Assembly (NCBI GenBank): GCA_905369775.1
Contig: CAJPJR010000030.1
Span: 1-22,221 of the forward strand
Source: Prevotellaceae bacterium UBA1746
GTDB lineage: Bacteria > Bacteroidota > Bacteroidia > Bacteroidales > Bacteroidaceae
Reading direction: 5' to 3'
DNA length: 22,221 nucleotides
The translations under genes were made by a program, and so were the position numbers. Under the pieces are notes generated by a model, which was given only the letters and a program-made list of their open reading frames with translations, did not search any database and was not told the origin of the DNA. Of this stretch, positions 1 to 9,227 are shown piece by piece (position 1 is the first letter of the stretch; every line of letters begins with the position of its first letter).

Positions 1-1437
1 GTGTACACCCTGACGAACCCCGAAACGTTCGAAATGGTGCACGTCAAGGCCGTCAGCCCCAACCGCGAGCAGCCCGTGTTGCCCTCGGCCTGCGACCTCT
101 GGGATATTGCCAATTTCTACGAGCGCGAAGTGTATGACTTTTACGGCGTGATTTTCGTGAATCACCCCGATTTGCGCCGCATCTTCCTGCGCGAGGATTG
201 GGTGGGCTTCCCCTTCCGCAAGGACGACAAGCCCGAAGAGAAAAACGAAGAGATTGCCGTGGGCGACGAACCCATCTCGGATCTCGCCCCCTGCTACACG
301 CTCAACGCCGACGGATCGTTGCACTGCGAAAAGACCCCGATCTTCGGAGAGGACGACTATGTGATCAACCTCGGCCCGCAACACCCCTCGACCCACGGCG
401 TACTGCACTTCCGCACGCGCATCGACGGTGAAATCATCACCAAAATCGATCCCCACCTCGGCTATATTCACCGCGCAATCGAGAAGATCAGCGAATCGCT
501 GACCTACCCGCAGACACTCGCGCTGACCGACCGCATGGACTATCTCGGTGCCATGCAAAACCGCCATGCACTCTGCGCTTGTATTGAACAGGCGATGGGC
601 GTGGAAGTGAGCGATCGCGTGCAGGTGATTCGTACCATCATGGACGAGTTGCAGCGTATCGATTCGCACATCCTCTTCTTCTCCTGCCTGTGTCAGGACC
701 TCGGTGCCACTACGGCCTTCCTCTACGGATTCCGTGACCGCGAAAAGATTCTTGACATCTTCGAAGAGACGTGCGGCGGCCGCCTGATTCTCAATTACAA
801 CATGATCGGCGGTTTGGCCTACGACATTCATCCCAATTTCCAGCACCGCGTGAAGGAGTTCATCACCACGATGCGCGAAAGCCTCAAGGAATATGACGAT
901 ATCTTCACCGGCAACGTGATTTTCCAGACGCGTGCGAAGGGCGTGGGTGTGCTCAGCAAGGAACAAGTGATCTCCTACGGTTGCACCGGCGGTACGGGCC
1001 GCGCCTCGGGTTGGCACAACGACCTGCGCAAGCACCGTCCCTATGCTGCCTACGATCGCGTGGAATTCAACGAAGTGGTGCGTACCGAAGGCGATAGCTT
1101 CGCGCGCTACATGATTCGTTTGGATGAGATCCGCGAATCGCTGCACATCATCGAACAGCTCATCGACAATATCCCCGAAGGTAATTTCGCCGAGAAGATG
1201 CGCCCCGTGATCAAAATCCCCGCCGGCACGTACTACCACGCGGTGGAAGGCAGTCGCGGCATCTTGGGTGTGTATATCGAGAGCAAGGGCGACAAAACGC
1301 CTTACCGCTTGCACTACCGCTCGACGGGTTTGCCCCTCGTGGCTGCCATGGACACGGCGTGCCGCGGCAGCATGATTGCCGACCTGATCACCATCGGAGG
1401 TACGGTGGACTATGTGGTGCCCGATATCGACCGATAA
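1..1437 (+). CDS. nuoCD: NADH-quinone oxidoreductase subunit C/D fusion, 5' partial
   Basis: This is the peripheral-arm subunit pair of respiratory complex I, fused in one chain; the NuoD half forms much of the quinone pocket. The gene runs off the left edge, so the first base is not a true start. The first 80 or so residues are the C-terminal end of NuoC, with the signature REVYDFYGVIF...HPDLRRIFL...DW. A linker leads into NuoD at about residue 121, with GPQHPSTHGV (His128), GYIHRAIEK and the TDRMDYL motif. His128 and Tyr181 match the quinone-headgroup His/Tyr pair known in the family. The protein ends in the usual DIDR tail. nuoH follows after 51 bases, and no nuoE, F or G lies between them. 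Confidence is very high. Confidence 0.98.
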   Translation: MYTLTNPETFEMVHVKAVSPNREQPVLPSACDLWDIANFYEREVYDFYGVIFVNHPDLRRIFLREDWVGFPFRKDDKPEEKNEEIAVGDEPISDLAPCYTLNADGSLHCEKTPIFGEDDYVINLGPQHPSTHGVLHFRTRIDGEIITKIDPHLGYIHRAIEKISESLTYPQTLALTDRMDYLGAMQNRHALCACIEQAMGVEVSDRVQVIRTIMDELQRIDSHILFFSCLCQDLGATTAFLYGFRDREKILDIFEETCGGRLILNYNMIGGLAYDIHPNFQHRVKEFITTMRESLKEYDDIFTGNVIFQTRAKGVGVLSKEQVISYGCTGGTGRASGWHNDLRKHRPYAAYDRVEFNEVVRTEGDSFARYMIRLDEIRESLHIIEQLIDNIPEGNFAEKMRPVIKIPAGTYYHAVEGSRGILGVYIESKGDKTPYRLHYRSTGLPLVAAMDTACRGSMIADLITIGGTVDYVVPDIDR

Positions 1438-1488
1438 ACGGCAACTCTAAATAAGCAAACAACAAATCAACCAAACAACAACGTTCTT

Positions 1489-2568
1489 ATGTTTGATTTT
1501 TCTGTCGTGACATCGTGGTTGCACGCGCTGCTGACGGGCTGGATGGGCGAACGGCTTGCCATCTTGACGGAGTGTGTGCTGGTGGGACTGATCATAATCA
1601 CGGTCTATGCCATCTTTGCCATGATCATGATTTACCTGGAGCGCAAGGTTTGCGCCGCTTTCCAGTGCCGTATCGGACCGGATCGCGTGGGTAAATGGGG
1701 CTCGCTCCAAGTGGTGAGCGACGTGCTGAAAATGCTCACCAAGGAAGTGATCAACTTCCGCAAAACCGACCAATTCCTGCACCGCATCGCGCCTTTCTTG
1801 GTGGTGACGGCCTCGATGGTGACCTTCTCTTGTCTGCCTTGGAGCAAAGGGGCACAAATCATTGACTTCAATGTGGGTGTGTTCTTCTTCTTGGCTTGCG
1901 GAAGCGTCGGCATTGTCGGTATTCTGCTGGCCGGTTGGTCGTCGAACAACAAGTTTGCCCTTGTCGGTTCGATGCGTGCCGGTGCGCAAATCATTTCCTA
2001 TGAGTTGTCGATCGGCATGGTGATGCTCACCATGATTTGCCTGACCGGCACGATGAGCTTTTCGGAGATTTGCCAACAACAGGCCGAGATGGGCTGGAAT
2101 ATTTTCCGTGGTCACATCATCGCCATCCCGGCGTTCATCATTTATCTCATTGCCGGCAACGCCGAGTGTAACCGCGGGCCGTTCGACCTTCCCGAAAGTG
2201 AAAGCGAATTGACGGCAGGTTACCACACGGAGTATTCCGGTATGGACTTCGGTTACTATTACCTGGCCGAGTACCTCAACATTGTCATTTGTGCAGGTAT
2301 GGCCGTGACCATCTTCTTGGGTGGCTGGGCTCCGTTTGTGATCCCCGGTCTCGAGGGCTTCAACCATGTCATGAGCATGATTCCCGGTGTGGTATGGTTC
2401 GTGGCGAAAGTCTTCTTCGTCGTGGCATTGCTGCTCTGGGAACGCTGGACCTTCCCCCGTTTGCGTGTGGACCAGATCCTGCGTCTGGAGTGGAAGTACC
2501 TCATTCCCATTTCGATGGTGCTGCTCGTCGGCATGGCGCTGCTCATCAGCTGCGGTCTCATCAAGTAA
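1489..2568 (+). CDS. nuoH: NADH-quinone oxidoreductase subunit H
   Basis: Membrane subunit of complex I that connects the peripheral arm to the proton-pumping arm and forms the quinone entry channel. At 359 residues it has family length, with about eight hydrophobic segments. Visible hallmarks are YLERKVCAAFQCRIGPDRVG (residues 49-68), SMRAGAQIISYE (161-172) and the acidic loop NRGPFDLPESESELTAGYHT (228-247) followed by EYSGM. That glutamate-rich loop is the conserved E-channel segment. The ATG at 1489 follows an A-rich leader. It is the second complete unit of the nuo operon, 24 bases ahead of nuoI. Confidence 0.98.
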   Translation: MFDFSVVTSWLHALLTGWMGERLAILTECVLVGLIIITVYAIFAMIMIYLERKVCAAFQCRIGPDRVGKWGSLQVVSDVLKMLTKEVINFRKTDQFLHRIAPFLVVTASMVTFSCLPWSKGAQIIDFNVGVFFFLACGSVGIVGILLAGWSSNNKFALVGSMRAGAQIISYELSIGMVMLTMICLTGTMSFSEICQQQAEMGWNIFRGHIIAIPAFIIYLIAGNAECNRGPFDLPESESELTAGYHTEYSGMDFGYYYLAEYLNIVICAGMAVTIFLGGWAPFVIPGLEGFNHVMSMIPGVVWFVAKVFFVVALLLWERWTFPRLRVDQILRLEWKYLIPISMVLLVGMALLISCGLIK

Positions 2569-2592
2569 ACCTCCTACAAACACATTCCATCT

Positions 2593-3060
2593 ATGGAAAA
2601 TCAGAATTACTTTTCCGGACTTGTCGGAGGAATCAAGACTCTGCTCACGGGTTTGAAAACCACGATGCGCGAGTTTTGGACGCCGAAAATCACGGAACGC
2701 TATCCCGAAAACCGCAAAGAGCACAAGATGTTCGAGCGCTTTCGCGGTCAGCTCATTCTGCCTCACAACGAACTCAACCAGCACAAATGTGTGGGCTGTG
2801 GCGTGTGCCAGAATGTGTGTCCCAACGATACAATCATCATCGAAACGAAGATGGTGGAAGACGAGAACGGACGCAAGAAAAAAATCCTCGATCACCACAT
2901 TTACGATCACGGCAAGTGCATGTATTGCATGCTTTGCGTGATCAACTGCCCGCACGGTGCCCTCGATTTCGACAATGAATTTGAGTATGCGGTGTTCGAT
3001 CGTACGAAATTGGTGAAACAGCTCAATCACCCCGGTTCGGTGTGCCAGCCTAAAAAATAA
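2593..3060 (+). CDS. nuoI: NADH-quinone oxidoreductase subunit I (2x 4Fe-4S)
   Basis: Peripheral-arm ferredoxin-like subunit carrying the two 4Fe-4S clusters known as N6a and N6b, which hand electrons towards cluster N2 in NuoB. The 155-residue protein has an amphipathic N-terminus. It has two classical cluster motifs: CVGCGVCQNVCP (Cys66, 69, 72, 76) and CMYCMLCVINCP (Cys109, 112, 115, 119). All eight ligands are present. Since nuoE, F and G are not between nuoCD and nuoH, electrons must enter this chain from a donor other than a locally encoded NADH module. nuoJ follows after 23 bases. Confidence 0.98.
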   Translation: MENQNYFSGLVGGIKTLLTGLKTTMREFWTPKITERYPENRKEHKMFERFRGQLILPHNELNQHKCVGCGVCQNVCPNDTIIIETKMVEDENGRKKKILDHHIYDHGKCMYCMLCVINCPHGALDFDNEFEYAVFDRTKLVKQLNHPGSVCQPKK

Positions 3061-3083
3061 GTCTCTCCCAAACATTCAGCGCA

Positions 3084-3599
3084 ATGAACGCATACAATCT
3101 CATGTTCGTCATTCTTGCCGTGCTGATCATGTGCTCATCGGTGGCCACTGTGGTGACCAAGAGCATCATTCGTGCGGCTACCTATCTGCTTTTTGTGTTG
3201 CTGGGCACGGCGGGACTCTATTTCCTGCTGGGCTACACCTTCCTCGGATCCGTACAAATCATGGTCTACGCCGGAGGCATCATCGTGCTCTACGTGTTCT
3301 CGATTTTGCTCACTTCGGGTCGTCAAGAAGAACTCTCTTCCTCCCGCCGCTACAAGACGTTGGGTGCGCTTTTGCTCAGCGTAGTAGGCTGCGGTGTGGT
3401 CGGTGCCATCTTCTGGTTGCACGGTTTCGGCGACAAAATCCTTTCTGCTCCCTCGGAGGCCGACACGCCCTCGATGACGCAGATCGGTGAGAGCATGCTC
3501 TCCGGCGGTAAAGGGGGTTATCTCCTCCCCTTCGAGGCGGTTTCTGTCTTGCTGCTCGCCTGCATCGTCGCCGGCCTGTTGATTGCTCGCAAACGATAA
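3084..3599 (+). CDS. nuoJ: NADH-quinone oxidoreductase subunit J
   Basis: Integral membrane subunit of complex I. The 171-residue protein has about five transmembrane segments. The glycine-rich stretch near residues 56-72 (FLGSVQIMVYAGGIIVLYVF) is the characteristic third helix of NuoJ, the segment that changes conformation in structural studies of the family. Position between nuoI and nuoK fits the usual order. Start ATG at 3084, 23 bases after nuoI. Confidence 0.96.
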   Translation: MNAYNLMFVILAVLIMCSSVATVVTKSIIRAATYLLFVLLGTAGLYFLLGYTFLGSVQIMVYAGGIIVLYVFSILLTSGRQEELSSSRRYKTLGALLLSVVGCGVVGAIFWLHGFGDKILSAPSEADTPSMTQIGESMLSGGKGGYLLPFEAVSVLLLACIVAGLLIARKR

Positions 3600-3628
3600 T
3601 GTCCTATCCTCTTTCCACCTGATTTGAC

Positions 3629-3937
3629 ATGATACACATAGAATATCTACTCGTGGTTTCGGCCGTGATGCTCTTTGCCGGAATCTACGGATTCCTCACG
3701 CGCAAAAGTACGTTGGCCATGTTGCTGAGCATCGAACTGATGCTCAACAGCGCCGACCTGAACTTTGCCGTGTTCAACCGTTTGCTCTTCAACGGCACGC
3801 ACGAAGGTTTGTTCTTTTCCATCTTCGGCATCGCCATCGCAGCGGCAGAAAGTGCTGTCGCCATCGCGATAATGATCAACATCTATCGTCTGCTCACCAA
3901 TATCTCGGTCGACGAGTTGAAGAAGATGAAGTGGTAA
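3629..3937 (+). CDS. nuoK: NADH-quinone oxidoreductase subunit K
   Basis: Small membrane subunit of complex I (102 residues, three transmembrane helices), related to MrpC of cation antiporters. Glu36 in LLSIELMLNSADLNF and Glu74 in AAAESAVAIAI match the two buried glutamates of the family (E36 and E72 in E. coli), so the proton-path residues are intact. The start at 3629 gives the standard MIHIEYLLVVSAV N-terminus. nuoL begins 22 bases downstream. Confidence 0.98.
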   Translation: MIHIEYLLVVSAVMLFAGIYGFLTRKSTLAMLLSIELMLNSADLNFAVFNRLLFNGTHEGLFFSIFGIAIAAAESAVAIAIMINIYRLLTNISVDELKKMKW

Positions 3938-3959
3938 CGCTTACAACGCATACACAACA

Positions 3960-5930
3960 ATGGAATATACTCTTTTAATTCTGCTGCTCCCGCTGCTTTC
4001 GTTCCTGCTCATCGGAGTTGTCGACCTTGACATTCCGAAGAACGGACGCGTGTGGAGCCCCAAAGTGGCAGGCATCATCGGAACGGCCTCATTGGCAGCC
4101 GTGACGGTGTTGTCCTATGTCGCTGCTTTCCAGTATTTCACGGGAGAGCGTTTGCCCAACGGTACCTTCCCCACGATTGTCCCCTACAATTTCACGTGGT
4201 TGCCGCTCGGTTCGCTCCATTTCGACCTCGGTGTGCTCCTCGATCCCATCTCGGTGATGATGCTCGTGGTGATTTCCACCGTGTCGCTCATGGTGCACAT
4301 CTACTCGTTCGGCTACATGCACGGTGAACGCGGCTTCCAGCGCTATTATGCCTACTTGAGCCTCTTCACCATGTCGATGCTCGGACTGGTGCTCGCCACC
4401 AACATCTTCCAGATGTACATGTTCTGGGAATTGGTCGGCGTATCGTCCTATCTCCTCATCGGTTTCTATTACACGGCACCCGCCGCCATCGCTGCCTCCA
4501 AGAAGGCCTTCATCGTGACGCGCTTTGCCGATATGTTCTTCTTGGTCGGCATTTTGGTGTTCGGCTATTTTGCGCACTCGTTCAACTTTTCCTTTGCGGG
4601 CGACGTTCAAATGGGCGCACATGCCGCGCCCTTCCTCAATGTGGATGTGAATCCCACGGTGGCCGCCGGTGCCTTCCTTATTCCCGCTGCGTTGGTACTG
4701 ATGTTTATCGGTGGTGCCGGTAAGAGTGCTATGTTCCCCCTCCACATTTGGTTGCCCGATGCCATGGAAGGCCCCACCCCTGTGTCGGCCCTCATCCACG
4801 CTGCGACGATGGTTGTGGCCGGTGTGTTCCAGATCGCGCGCATGTTCCCCATGTGGATGGAGTTTGCTCCCTCCGCCCTCTCGATTGTCGTGTGGGTTGG
4901 TGCAATCACCGCCTTCTATGCCGCCTCTGTCGCCTGCGCGCAGAGCGACATCAAGCGCGTGCTGGCCTTCTCGACGATTTCGCAGATTGCCTTCATGATG
5001 GTTGCCCTCGGCGCCTCGCTCCCCGCCCACAGCAGTGAAGGCATACTCGACAACCACGCGCAACTCGGCTACATGGCCGGTATGTTCCACTTGTTTACCC
5101 ACGCCATGTTCAAGGCCTGCTTGTTCCTCGGCGCCGGTTGCATCATTCATGCGGTGCACAGCAACGAAATGAGTGCGATGGGTGGTTTGCGCAAGTACAT
5201 GCCCATCACGCACATCACTTTCTTGATTTGCTGTTTGGCCATTGCGGGCGTTCCCGGCCTGTCCGGATTCTTCTCTAAGGACGAAATCATCACCGCTTGT
5301 TTCCACTACAGTCCCGTTCTCGGATGGTGGATGACGCTTGTGGCTGCCATGACGGCTTTCTACATGTTCCGTCTCTACTACGGCATCTTCTGGGGCAAGG
5401 ACAACGAGGCTTATGTCGAACATCGTCCGCACGAAGCCCCCTGGACGATGACGCTTCCGCTCATCGTGTTGAGCGCTGTGACCCTTGTCGGCGGTTGGAT
5501 TCCCTTCGGTCATTTCGTTTCGGCTGCCGGAACGGCTTATGACATCCATCTCGACGCGCAAATTGCCATCACCAGCAGTGTCATCGCTTTGCTCAGCATT
5601 GGTTTGGCTACTTATATCTATATGGGTAAAACGCAACCGGTGGCCGACAAACTCGAAGCAACGTTCCCGCGTCTGCATCGTTGGGCTTACAAGCGTTTCT
5701 ACATGGACGAAGTTTACCAATTTGTGACCCACCGCATCATCTTCCGCTACATTTCGCGTCCCATCGCTTGGTTTGACCGCCACGTCATCGACGGTTTCTT
5801 CGATTTCCTCGCCTGGGGCACGCAGCGTTTGTCTTTGTGCATCCGCGGTTTGCAGAACGGCAGTGTGCAGGCCTATGCTTTTGTCTTTGCAGTAGGCGCA
5901 CTCCTCGTCTTCCTCATCATGATTCTCTAA
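3960..5930 (+). CDS. nuoL: NADH-quinone oxidoreductase subunit L
   Basis: Distal antiporter-like proton-pumping subunit of complex I (656 residues). Key residues are in place: Glu157 in FWELVGVSSYLLIGFYY; Lys255 in GAGKSAMFPLHIWLPDAMEG; and the helix-12 lysine in GLSGFFSKDEI. The C-terminal third carries the extra hydrophobic stretches and long lateral helix region that distinguish NuoL from NuoM and NuoN, ending with a final membrane anchor. nuoM starts 13 bases after the stop. Confidence 0.98.
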   Translation: MEYTLLILLLPLLSFLLIGVVDLDIPKNGRVWSPKVAGIIGTASLAAVTVLSYVAAFQYFTGERLPNGTFPTIVPYNFTWLPLGSLHFDLGVLLDPISVMMLVVISTVSLMVHIYSFGYMHGERGFQRYYAYLSLFTMSMLGLVLATNIFQMYMFWELVGVSSYLLIGFYYTAPAAIAASKKAFIVTRFADMFFLVGILVFGYFAHSFNFSFAGDVQMGAHAAPFLNVDVNPTVAAGAFLIPAALVLMFIGGAGKSAMFPLHIWLPDAMEGPTPVSALIHAATMVVAGVFQIARMFPMWMEFAPSALSIVVWVGAITAFYAASVACAQSDIKRVLAFSTISQIAFMMVALGASLPAHSSEGILDNHAQLGYMAGMFHLFTHAMFKACLFLGAGCIIHAVHSNEMSAMGGLRKYMPITHITFLICCLAIAGVPGLSGFFSKDEIITACFHYSPVLGWWMTLVAAMTAFYMFRLYYGIFWGKDNEAYVEHRPHEAPWTMTLPLIVLSAVTLVGGWIPFGHFVSAAGTAYDIHLDAQIAITSSVIALLSIGLATYIYMGKTQPVADKLEATFPRLHRWAYKRFYMDEVYQFVTHRIIFRYISRPIAWFDRHVIDGFFDFLAWGTQRLSLCIRGLQNGSVQAYAFVFAVGALLVFLIMIL

Positions 5931-5943
5931 CAATCCACCCCCT

Positions 5944-7479
5944 ATGAATTTTCTTTCGATATTCGTACTCATCCCGCTGTTGATGCTGCCGGCGCTTTGG
6001 CTCTCGCGCAGTCTCAACCAAGTGCGCGGCGTGATGGTGGCAGGAAGCACCGCCTTGTTGGCCGCGGCCGTCTATTTGGTGTTCGCCTTCCTGGACGCTC
6101 GTGCGCTCGATCCCCACAGCGAAATGCTCTTTGTCGACAGCGTGCAGTGGTTTCCCACACTCCACATTAGTTACACAGTCGGTGTCGACGGCATCAGTGT
6201 GGCCATGTTGCTCCTCTCTGCCATTATTGTCTTCACCGGCACCTTCGCTTCTTGGCAGTTGAAGCCGCTCACCAAGGAGTATTTCCTTTGGTTCACCCTG
6301 CTTTCGATGGGCGTATTCGGCTTTTTCATCACCATCGACATGTTCGCCATGTTCATGTTCTATGAAATTGCCCTCATCCCCATGTACCTGCTCATCGGCG
6401 TGTGGGGTTCCGGTCGCAAGGAATACGCTGCGATGAAGCTCACGCTCATGCTCATGGGTGGTTCTGCCTTCCTGATGTGCGGCATCTTCGGTATTTTCTA
6501 TGGAGCCGGCGGTAACACGATGAACATCATCGACATTGCCAACCATACGGGCGGAGCGCATGCCATCGCCCACAACTGGCAATTGCTTTGGTTCCCCATG
6601 ACCTTCGTTGGTTTCGGCGTTCTCGGCGCGCTCTTCCCTTTCCACACTTGGTCGCCCGACGGTCACGCCTCGGCCCCCACAGCTGTGTCGATGCTCCACG
6701 CCGGTGTACTCATGAAGCTCGGTGGTTACGGCTGTTTCCGCATAGCCATGTACCTCTTGCCTGAGGCAGCGAACGAATTGAGCTGGATTTTCCTCGTGCT
6801 GACCGGCATTTCTGTCGTCTATGGTGCGTTCTCCGCTTGCGTGCAGACGGACTTGAAATACATCAACGCCTATTCGTCCGTGTCACACTGCGGACTGGTG
6901 CTGTTTGCCATCTGCATGATGACCGAAACGTCGACCACAGGTGCGGTGTTGCAAATGCTTTCGCACGGTTTGATGACCGCTCTCTTCTTCGCCCTCATCG
7001 GTTTCATCTACGGACGCACCCATACGCGTGACGTCCGCGAGCTTTCGGGCTTGATGCGCATCATGCCGTTCTTGTCGGTATGCTATGTGATTGCCGGTTT
7101 GGCCAACCTCGGTTTGCCCGGTCTCTCGGGTTTCATCGCCGAAATGACGATTTTCGTCGGTTCGTTTGAAAACACCGGCACGTTCTACACGGTAATGACC
7201 ATCATTGCCTGCACGTCGATCGTGATCACCGCCGTCTATATTCTCCGTCTCGTCGGAAAAATTCTCTACGGCACGTGCACCAACGAGCATCACCTCCAAC
7301 TCACGGATGCCACTTGGGACGAGCGTTTCTCGGTGGTCTGCCTGATCCTCGCCGTCGCCGGTCTTGGTCTTGCACCTTTCTGGGTCAGCGACCTGGTGCG
7401 TGGTGGTGTTCACCCCGTCATCCAGCATTTGCATGAAGTCGGCAGTGTGCTCCAAAGTCATTCCAATCCTTTTTTGTAA
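5944..7479 (+). CDS. nuoM: NADH-quinone oxidoreductase subunit M
   Basis: Middle antiporter-like proton-pumping subunit of complex I (511 residues, about 14 membrane segments). Glu141 (MFYEIALIPMYLLIGVWG) matches the essential helix-5 glutamate, Lys258 (GVLMKLGGYG) the helix-8 lysine, and the glutamate in GFIAEMTIFVGSF the helix-12 glutamate. The helix-7 lysine (K234 in E. coli, seven residues before the conserved histidine) is replaced here by Leu227 in FVGFGVLGALFPFHTW; the codons around 6601-6650 read this unambiguously. The operon context leaves no doubt about identity. The substitution may be normal for the lineage. Confidence 0.97.
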   Translation: MNFLSIFVLIPLLMLPALWLSRSLNQVRGVMVAGSTALLAAAVYLVFAFLDARALDPHSEMLFVDSVQWFPTLHISYTVGVDGISVAMLLLSAIIVFTGTFASWQLKPLTKEYFLWFTLLSMGVFGFFITIDMFAMFMFYEIALIPMYLLIGVWGSGRKEYAAMKLTLMLMGGSAFLMCGIFGIFYGAGGNTMNIIDIANHTGGAHAIAHNWQLLWFPMTFVGFGVLGALFPFHTWSPDGHASAPTAVSMLHAGVLMKLGGYGCFRIAMYLLPEAANELSWIFLVLTGISVVYGAFSACVQTDLKYINAYSSVSHCGLVLFAICMMTETSTTGAVLQMLSHGLMTALFFALIGFIYGRTHTRDVRELSGLMRIMPFLSVCYVIAGLANLGLPGLSGFIAEMTIFVGSFENTGTFYTVMTIIACTSIVITAVYILRLVGKILYGTCTNEHHLQLTDATWDERFSVVCLILAVAGLGLAPFWVSDLVRGGVHPVIQHLHEVGSVLQSHSNPFL

Positions 7480-7506
7480 ACTCCCCAACCTAACAGCTCA
7501 CTAGAA

Positions 7507-8970
7507 ATGGATTTTTCTCAGTTTCTCAGTATGCCGGCCGAATTGTCACTGCTCGCAGCGGTGCTGATCCTCTTTGTGGCCGATCTTTTCATGTGCGCCG
7601 ACAACAAGGGCAAGGGAGTCTACAATACTCCTCTCCCTCTTGTGGTGCTGCTCCTGCCCATCGCAGTCAATGTCTGGATGCTCGTCAGCGGTCACACCGC
7701 GCAGGCAGCTTTCGGTCGCATGTATGTGTCGAATGGCATGGCCGTTGTGGTCAAAACCGTGTTGAGCGTCGGCACGTTCATCACCTTCCTCACGGCGCAT
7801 CGTTGGATGTCGCGCGAAGAGAACCTTGTGAAGCAAGGCGAATTCTACATCGTTACGCTCTTCACTTTGTTGGGCATGTATTTCATGATCTCCGCAGGTC
7901 ATTTCCTCATGTTCTTCATCGGTCTCGAATTGGCCTCTGTGCCGATGGCCGCGCTGGTGGCTTATGACAAAATGCGCTATGAGAGTGCCGAAGCCGGCGC
8001 GAAGTTCATTCTCCTCGCCTTGTTTTCAGCAGCGCTCATGCTCTATGGCATTTCGCTCCTCTACGGTTCGTGTGGAACCCTCTACTTCCACCTCATGAGC
8101 TTCGGCGGTGGTCGCTCGCTCACGATGACGTTGCTCGGTCTGGCCTTCTTCTTGGCCGGCATCGGTTTCAAAATCTCACTTGTTCCCTTCCATCTCTGGA
8201 CGGCCGACACCTATGAGGGAGCTCCCACCGTGGTGACCGGTTTTCTCAGTGTCATTTCAAAGGGAAGTGCCGCCTTCGTGCTCTTCACGGTGTTGGTACA
8301 GATTTTCTCGATGAACCAGACCCTGTTTGCCGCTTGGAATCATGCATTGATGTGGATCATCATTGCTTCGATCACTGTGGCTAACCTCTTCGCCATCCGC
8401 CAGAAGAATCTGAAACGTTTCATGGCCTTCTCCGCGATCTCGCAAGCCGGTTATTTGGTCCTGGCCGTGATGGGCGGAACCGCGCAGGGTGTGACTTCGT
8501 TGGTGTTCTATCTTGCCGTTTATTTGGTGGCCAACCTCGGTGCCTTTGCCGTTTTGATTTCGGTAGAGCAGAACACTGGTGCGATTTCCATGGACGATTA
8601 CAACGGACTCTACCGCACGAACCCGAAGCAGGCCTTCATCATGACGCTGTGCTTGTTCTCGCTTGCAGGTATCCCCCCGTTTGCCGGTTTCTTCTCGAAA
8701 TTCTTTGTCTTCATGGCGGCTTTCCACGCCGGTTGGCACTGGTTGGTGCTCGTGGCTTTGATCAACACGGTGATCTCGCTCTACTACTACTTGCTCATCG
8801 TGAAGGCAATGTACATCAACGCGAACGAAACCCCGCTCCCCACCTTCAAAAATGATTGCTATGCCAACACTGCGCTCGGCATTTGCGTAGTAGGTGTCGT
8901 TTTGCTCGGTTTGGTGGGTTGTGTTTATAACTACATCGAAAGTCTTTCAGTGACCATGGGACTCCTTTGA
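7507..8970 (+). CDS. nuoN: NADH-quinone oxidoreductase subunit N
   Basis: Proximal antiporter-like proton-pumping subunit of complex I (487 residues). Conserved residues visible are Glu141 (FFIGLELASVPMAALVAY), Lys222 (GIGFKISLVPFHLWTADTYE), Lys252 (SVISKGSAAF) and the helix-12 lysine in PPFAGFFSKFFVF. Unlike the neighbouring NuoM, the helix-7 lysine is present. It is the last gene of the operon, and a strong terminator lies about 40 bases after the stop. Confidence 0.98.
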   Translation: MDFSQFLSMPAELSLLAAVLILFVADLFMCADNKGKGVYNTPLPLVVLLLPIAVNVWMLVSGHTAQAAFGRMYVSNGMAVVVKTVLSVGTFITFLTAHRWMSREENLVKQGEFYIVTLFTLLGMYFMISAGHFLMFFIGLELASVPMAALVAYDKMRYESAEAGAKFILLALFSAALMLYGISLLYGSCGTLYFHLMSFGGGRSLTMTLLGLAFFLAGIGFKISLVPFHLWTADTYEGAPTVVTGFLSVISKGSAAFVLFTVLVQIFSMNQTLFAAWNHALMWIIIASITVANLFAIRQKNLKRFMAFSAISQAGYLVLAVMGGTAQGVTSLVFYLAVYLVANLGAFAVLISVEQNTGAISMDDYNGLYRTNPKQAFIMTLCLFSLAGIPPFAGFFSKFFVFMAAFHAGWHWLVLVALINTVISLYYYLLIVKAMYINANETPLPTFKNDCYANTALGICVVGVVLLGLVGCVYNYIESLSVTMGLL

Positions 8971-9005
8971 CGGTGACCCTTCTCGGAAAAGACTAACCGC
9001 ATTCC

Positions 9006-9044
9006 AAACGTCCGAAGAATCATTCGATTCTTCGGACGTTTTTT
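9006..9044 (+). terminator. Rho-independent terminator of the nuo operon
   Basis: The perfect stem CGTCCGAAGAATC (9009-9021) pairs with 9026-9038 around the loop ATTC, extends by three A-T pairs (9006-9008 with 9039-9041), and runs into a T6 tract at 9039-9044. It lies 38 bases after the nuoN stop. Confidence 0.95.
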
Positions 9045-9133
9045 CCTATTCTATCCCGCCTTTCTCTATTCTCCCTCCGGCTTTCCTCCGATTCTCCCCT
9101 CCTTTTCTTCGATTCCTCCCCTTTTTTCTTCCA
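9045..9133. repeat. Polypyrimidine/polypurine tract
   Basis: About 90 bases are almost wholly C and T on the + strand, with loosely repeated TCTCCC, TTCCTCC and CGATTC units, right behind the nuo terminator. The - strand is correspondingly G and A rich and would translate as a low-complexity Arg/Lys/Gly string. No gene is supported here. Confidence 0.6.
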
Positions 9134-9227
9134 TATCCGATGTTAAGGCCAGAAGTGCCAGAGGAAGTACAGGCAAAAGCGACCACAAAAATGACCGGCT
9201 TCCTGCCTCCGCTCTTGTACCACACAC
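9134..9227. other. Non-coding gap between converging units
   Basis: Between the pyrimidine tract and the terminator of the - strand lipid block there is no supported gene. The - strand is open here for a peptide containing KSGGRKPVIFVVAFACTSSG, but it starts inside the terminator hairpin and ends in low-complexity sequence. I treat it as an intergenic element of unknown nature. Confidence 0.4.

Noticed and set aside
1447..3075. A 542-codon open frame on the - strand opposite nuoH and nuoI
   Set aside because: It is antisense to two clear complex I genes, is rich in His, Arg and Glu as expected of a shadow frame, and shows no domain.
4089..6050. A 653-codon open frame on the - strand opposite nuoL
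   Set aside because: Shadow of a GC-rich membrane-protein gene; very high His/Glu/Arg content and no recognisable motif.
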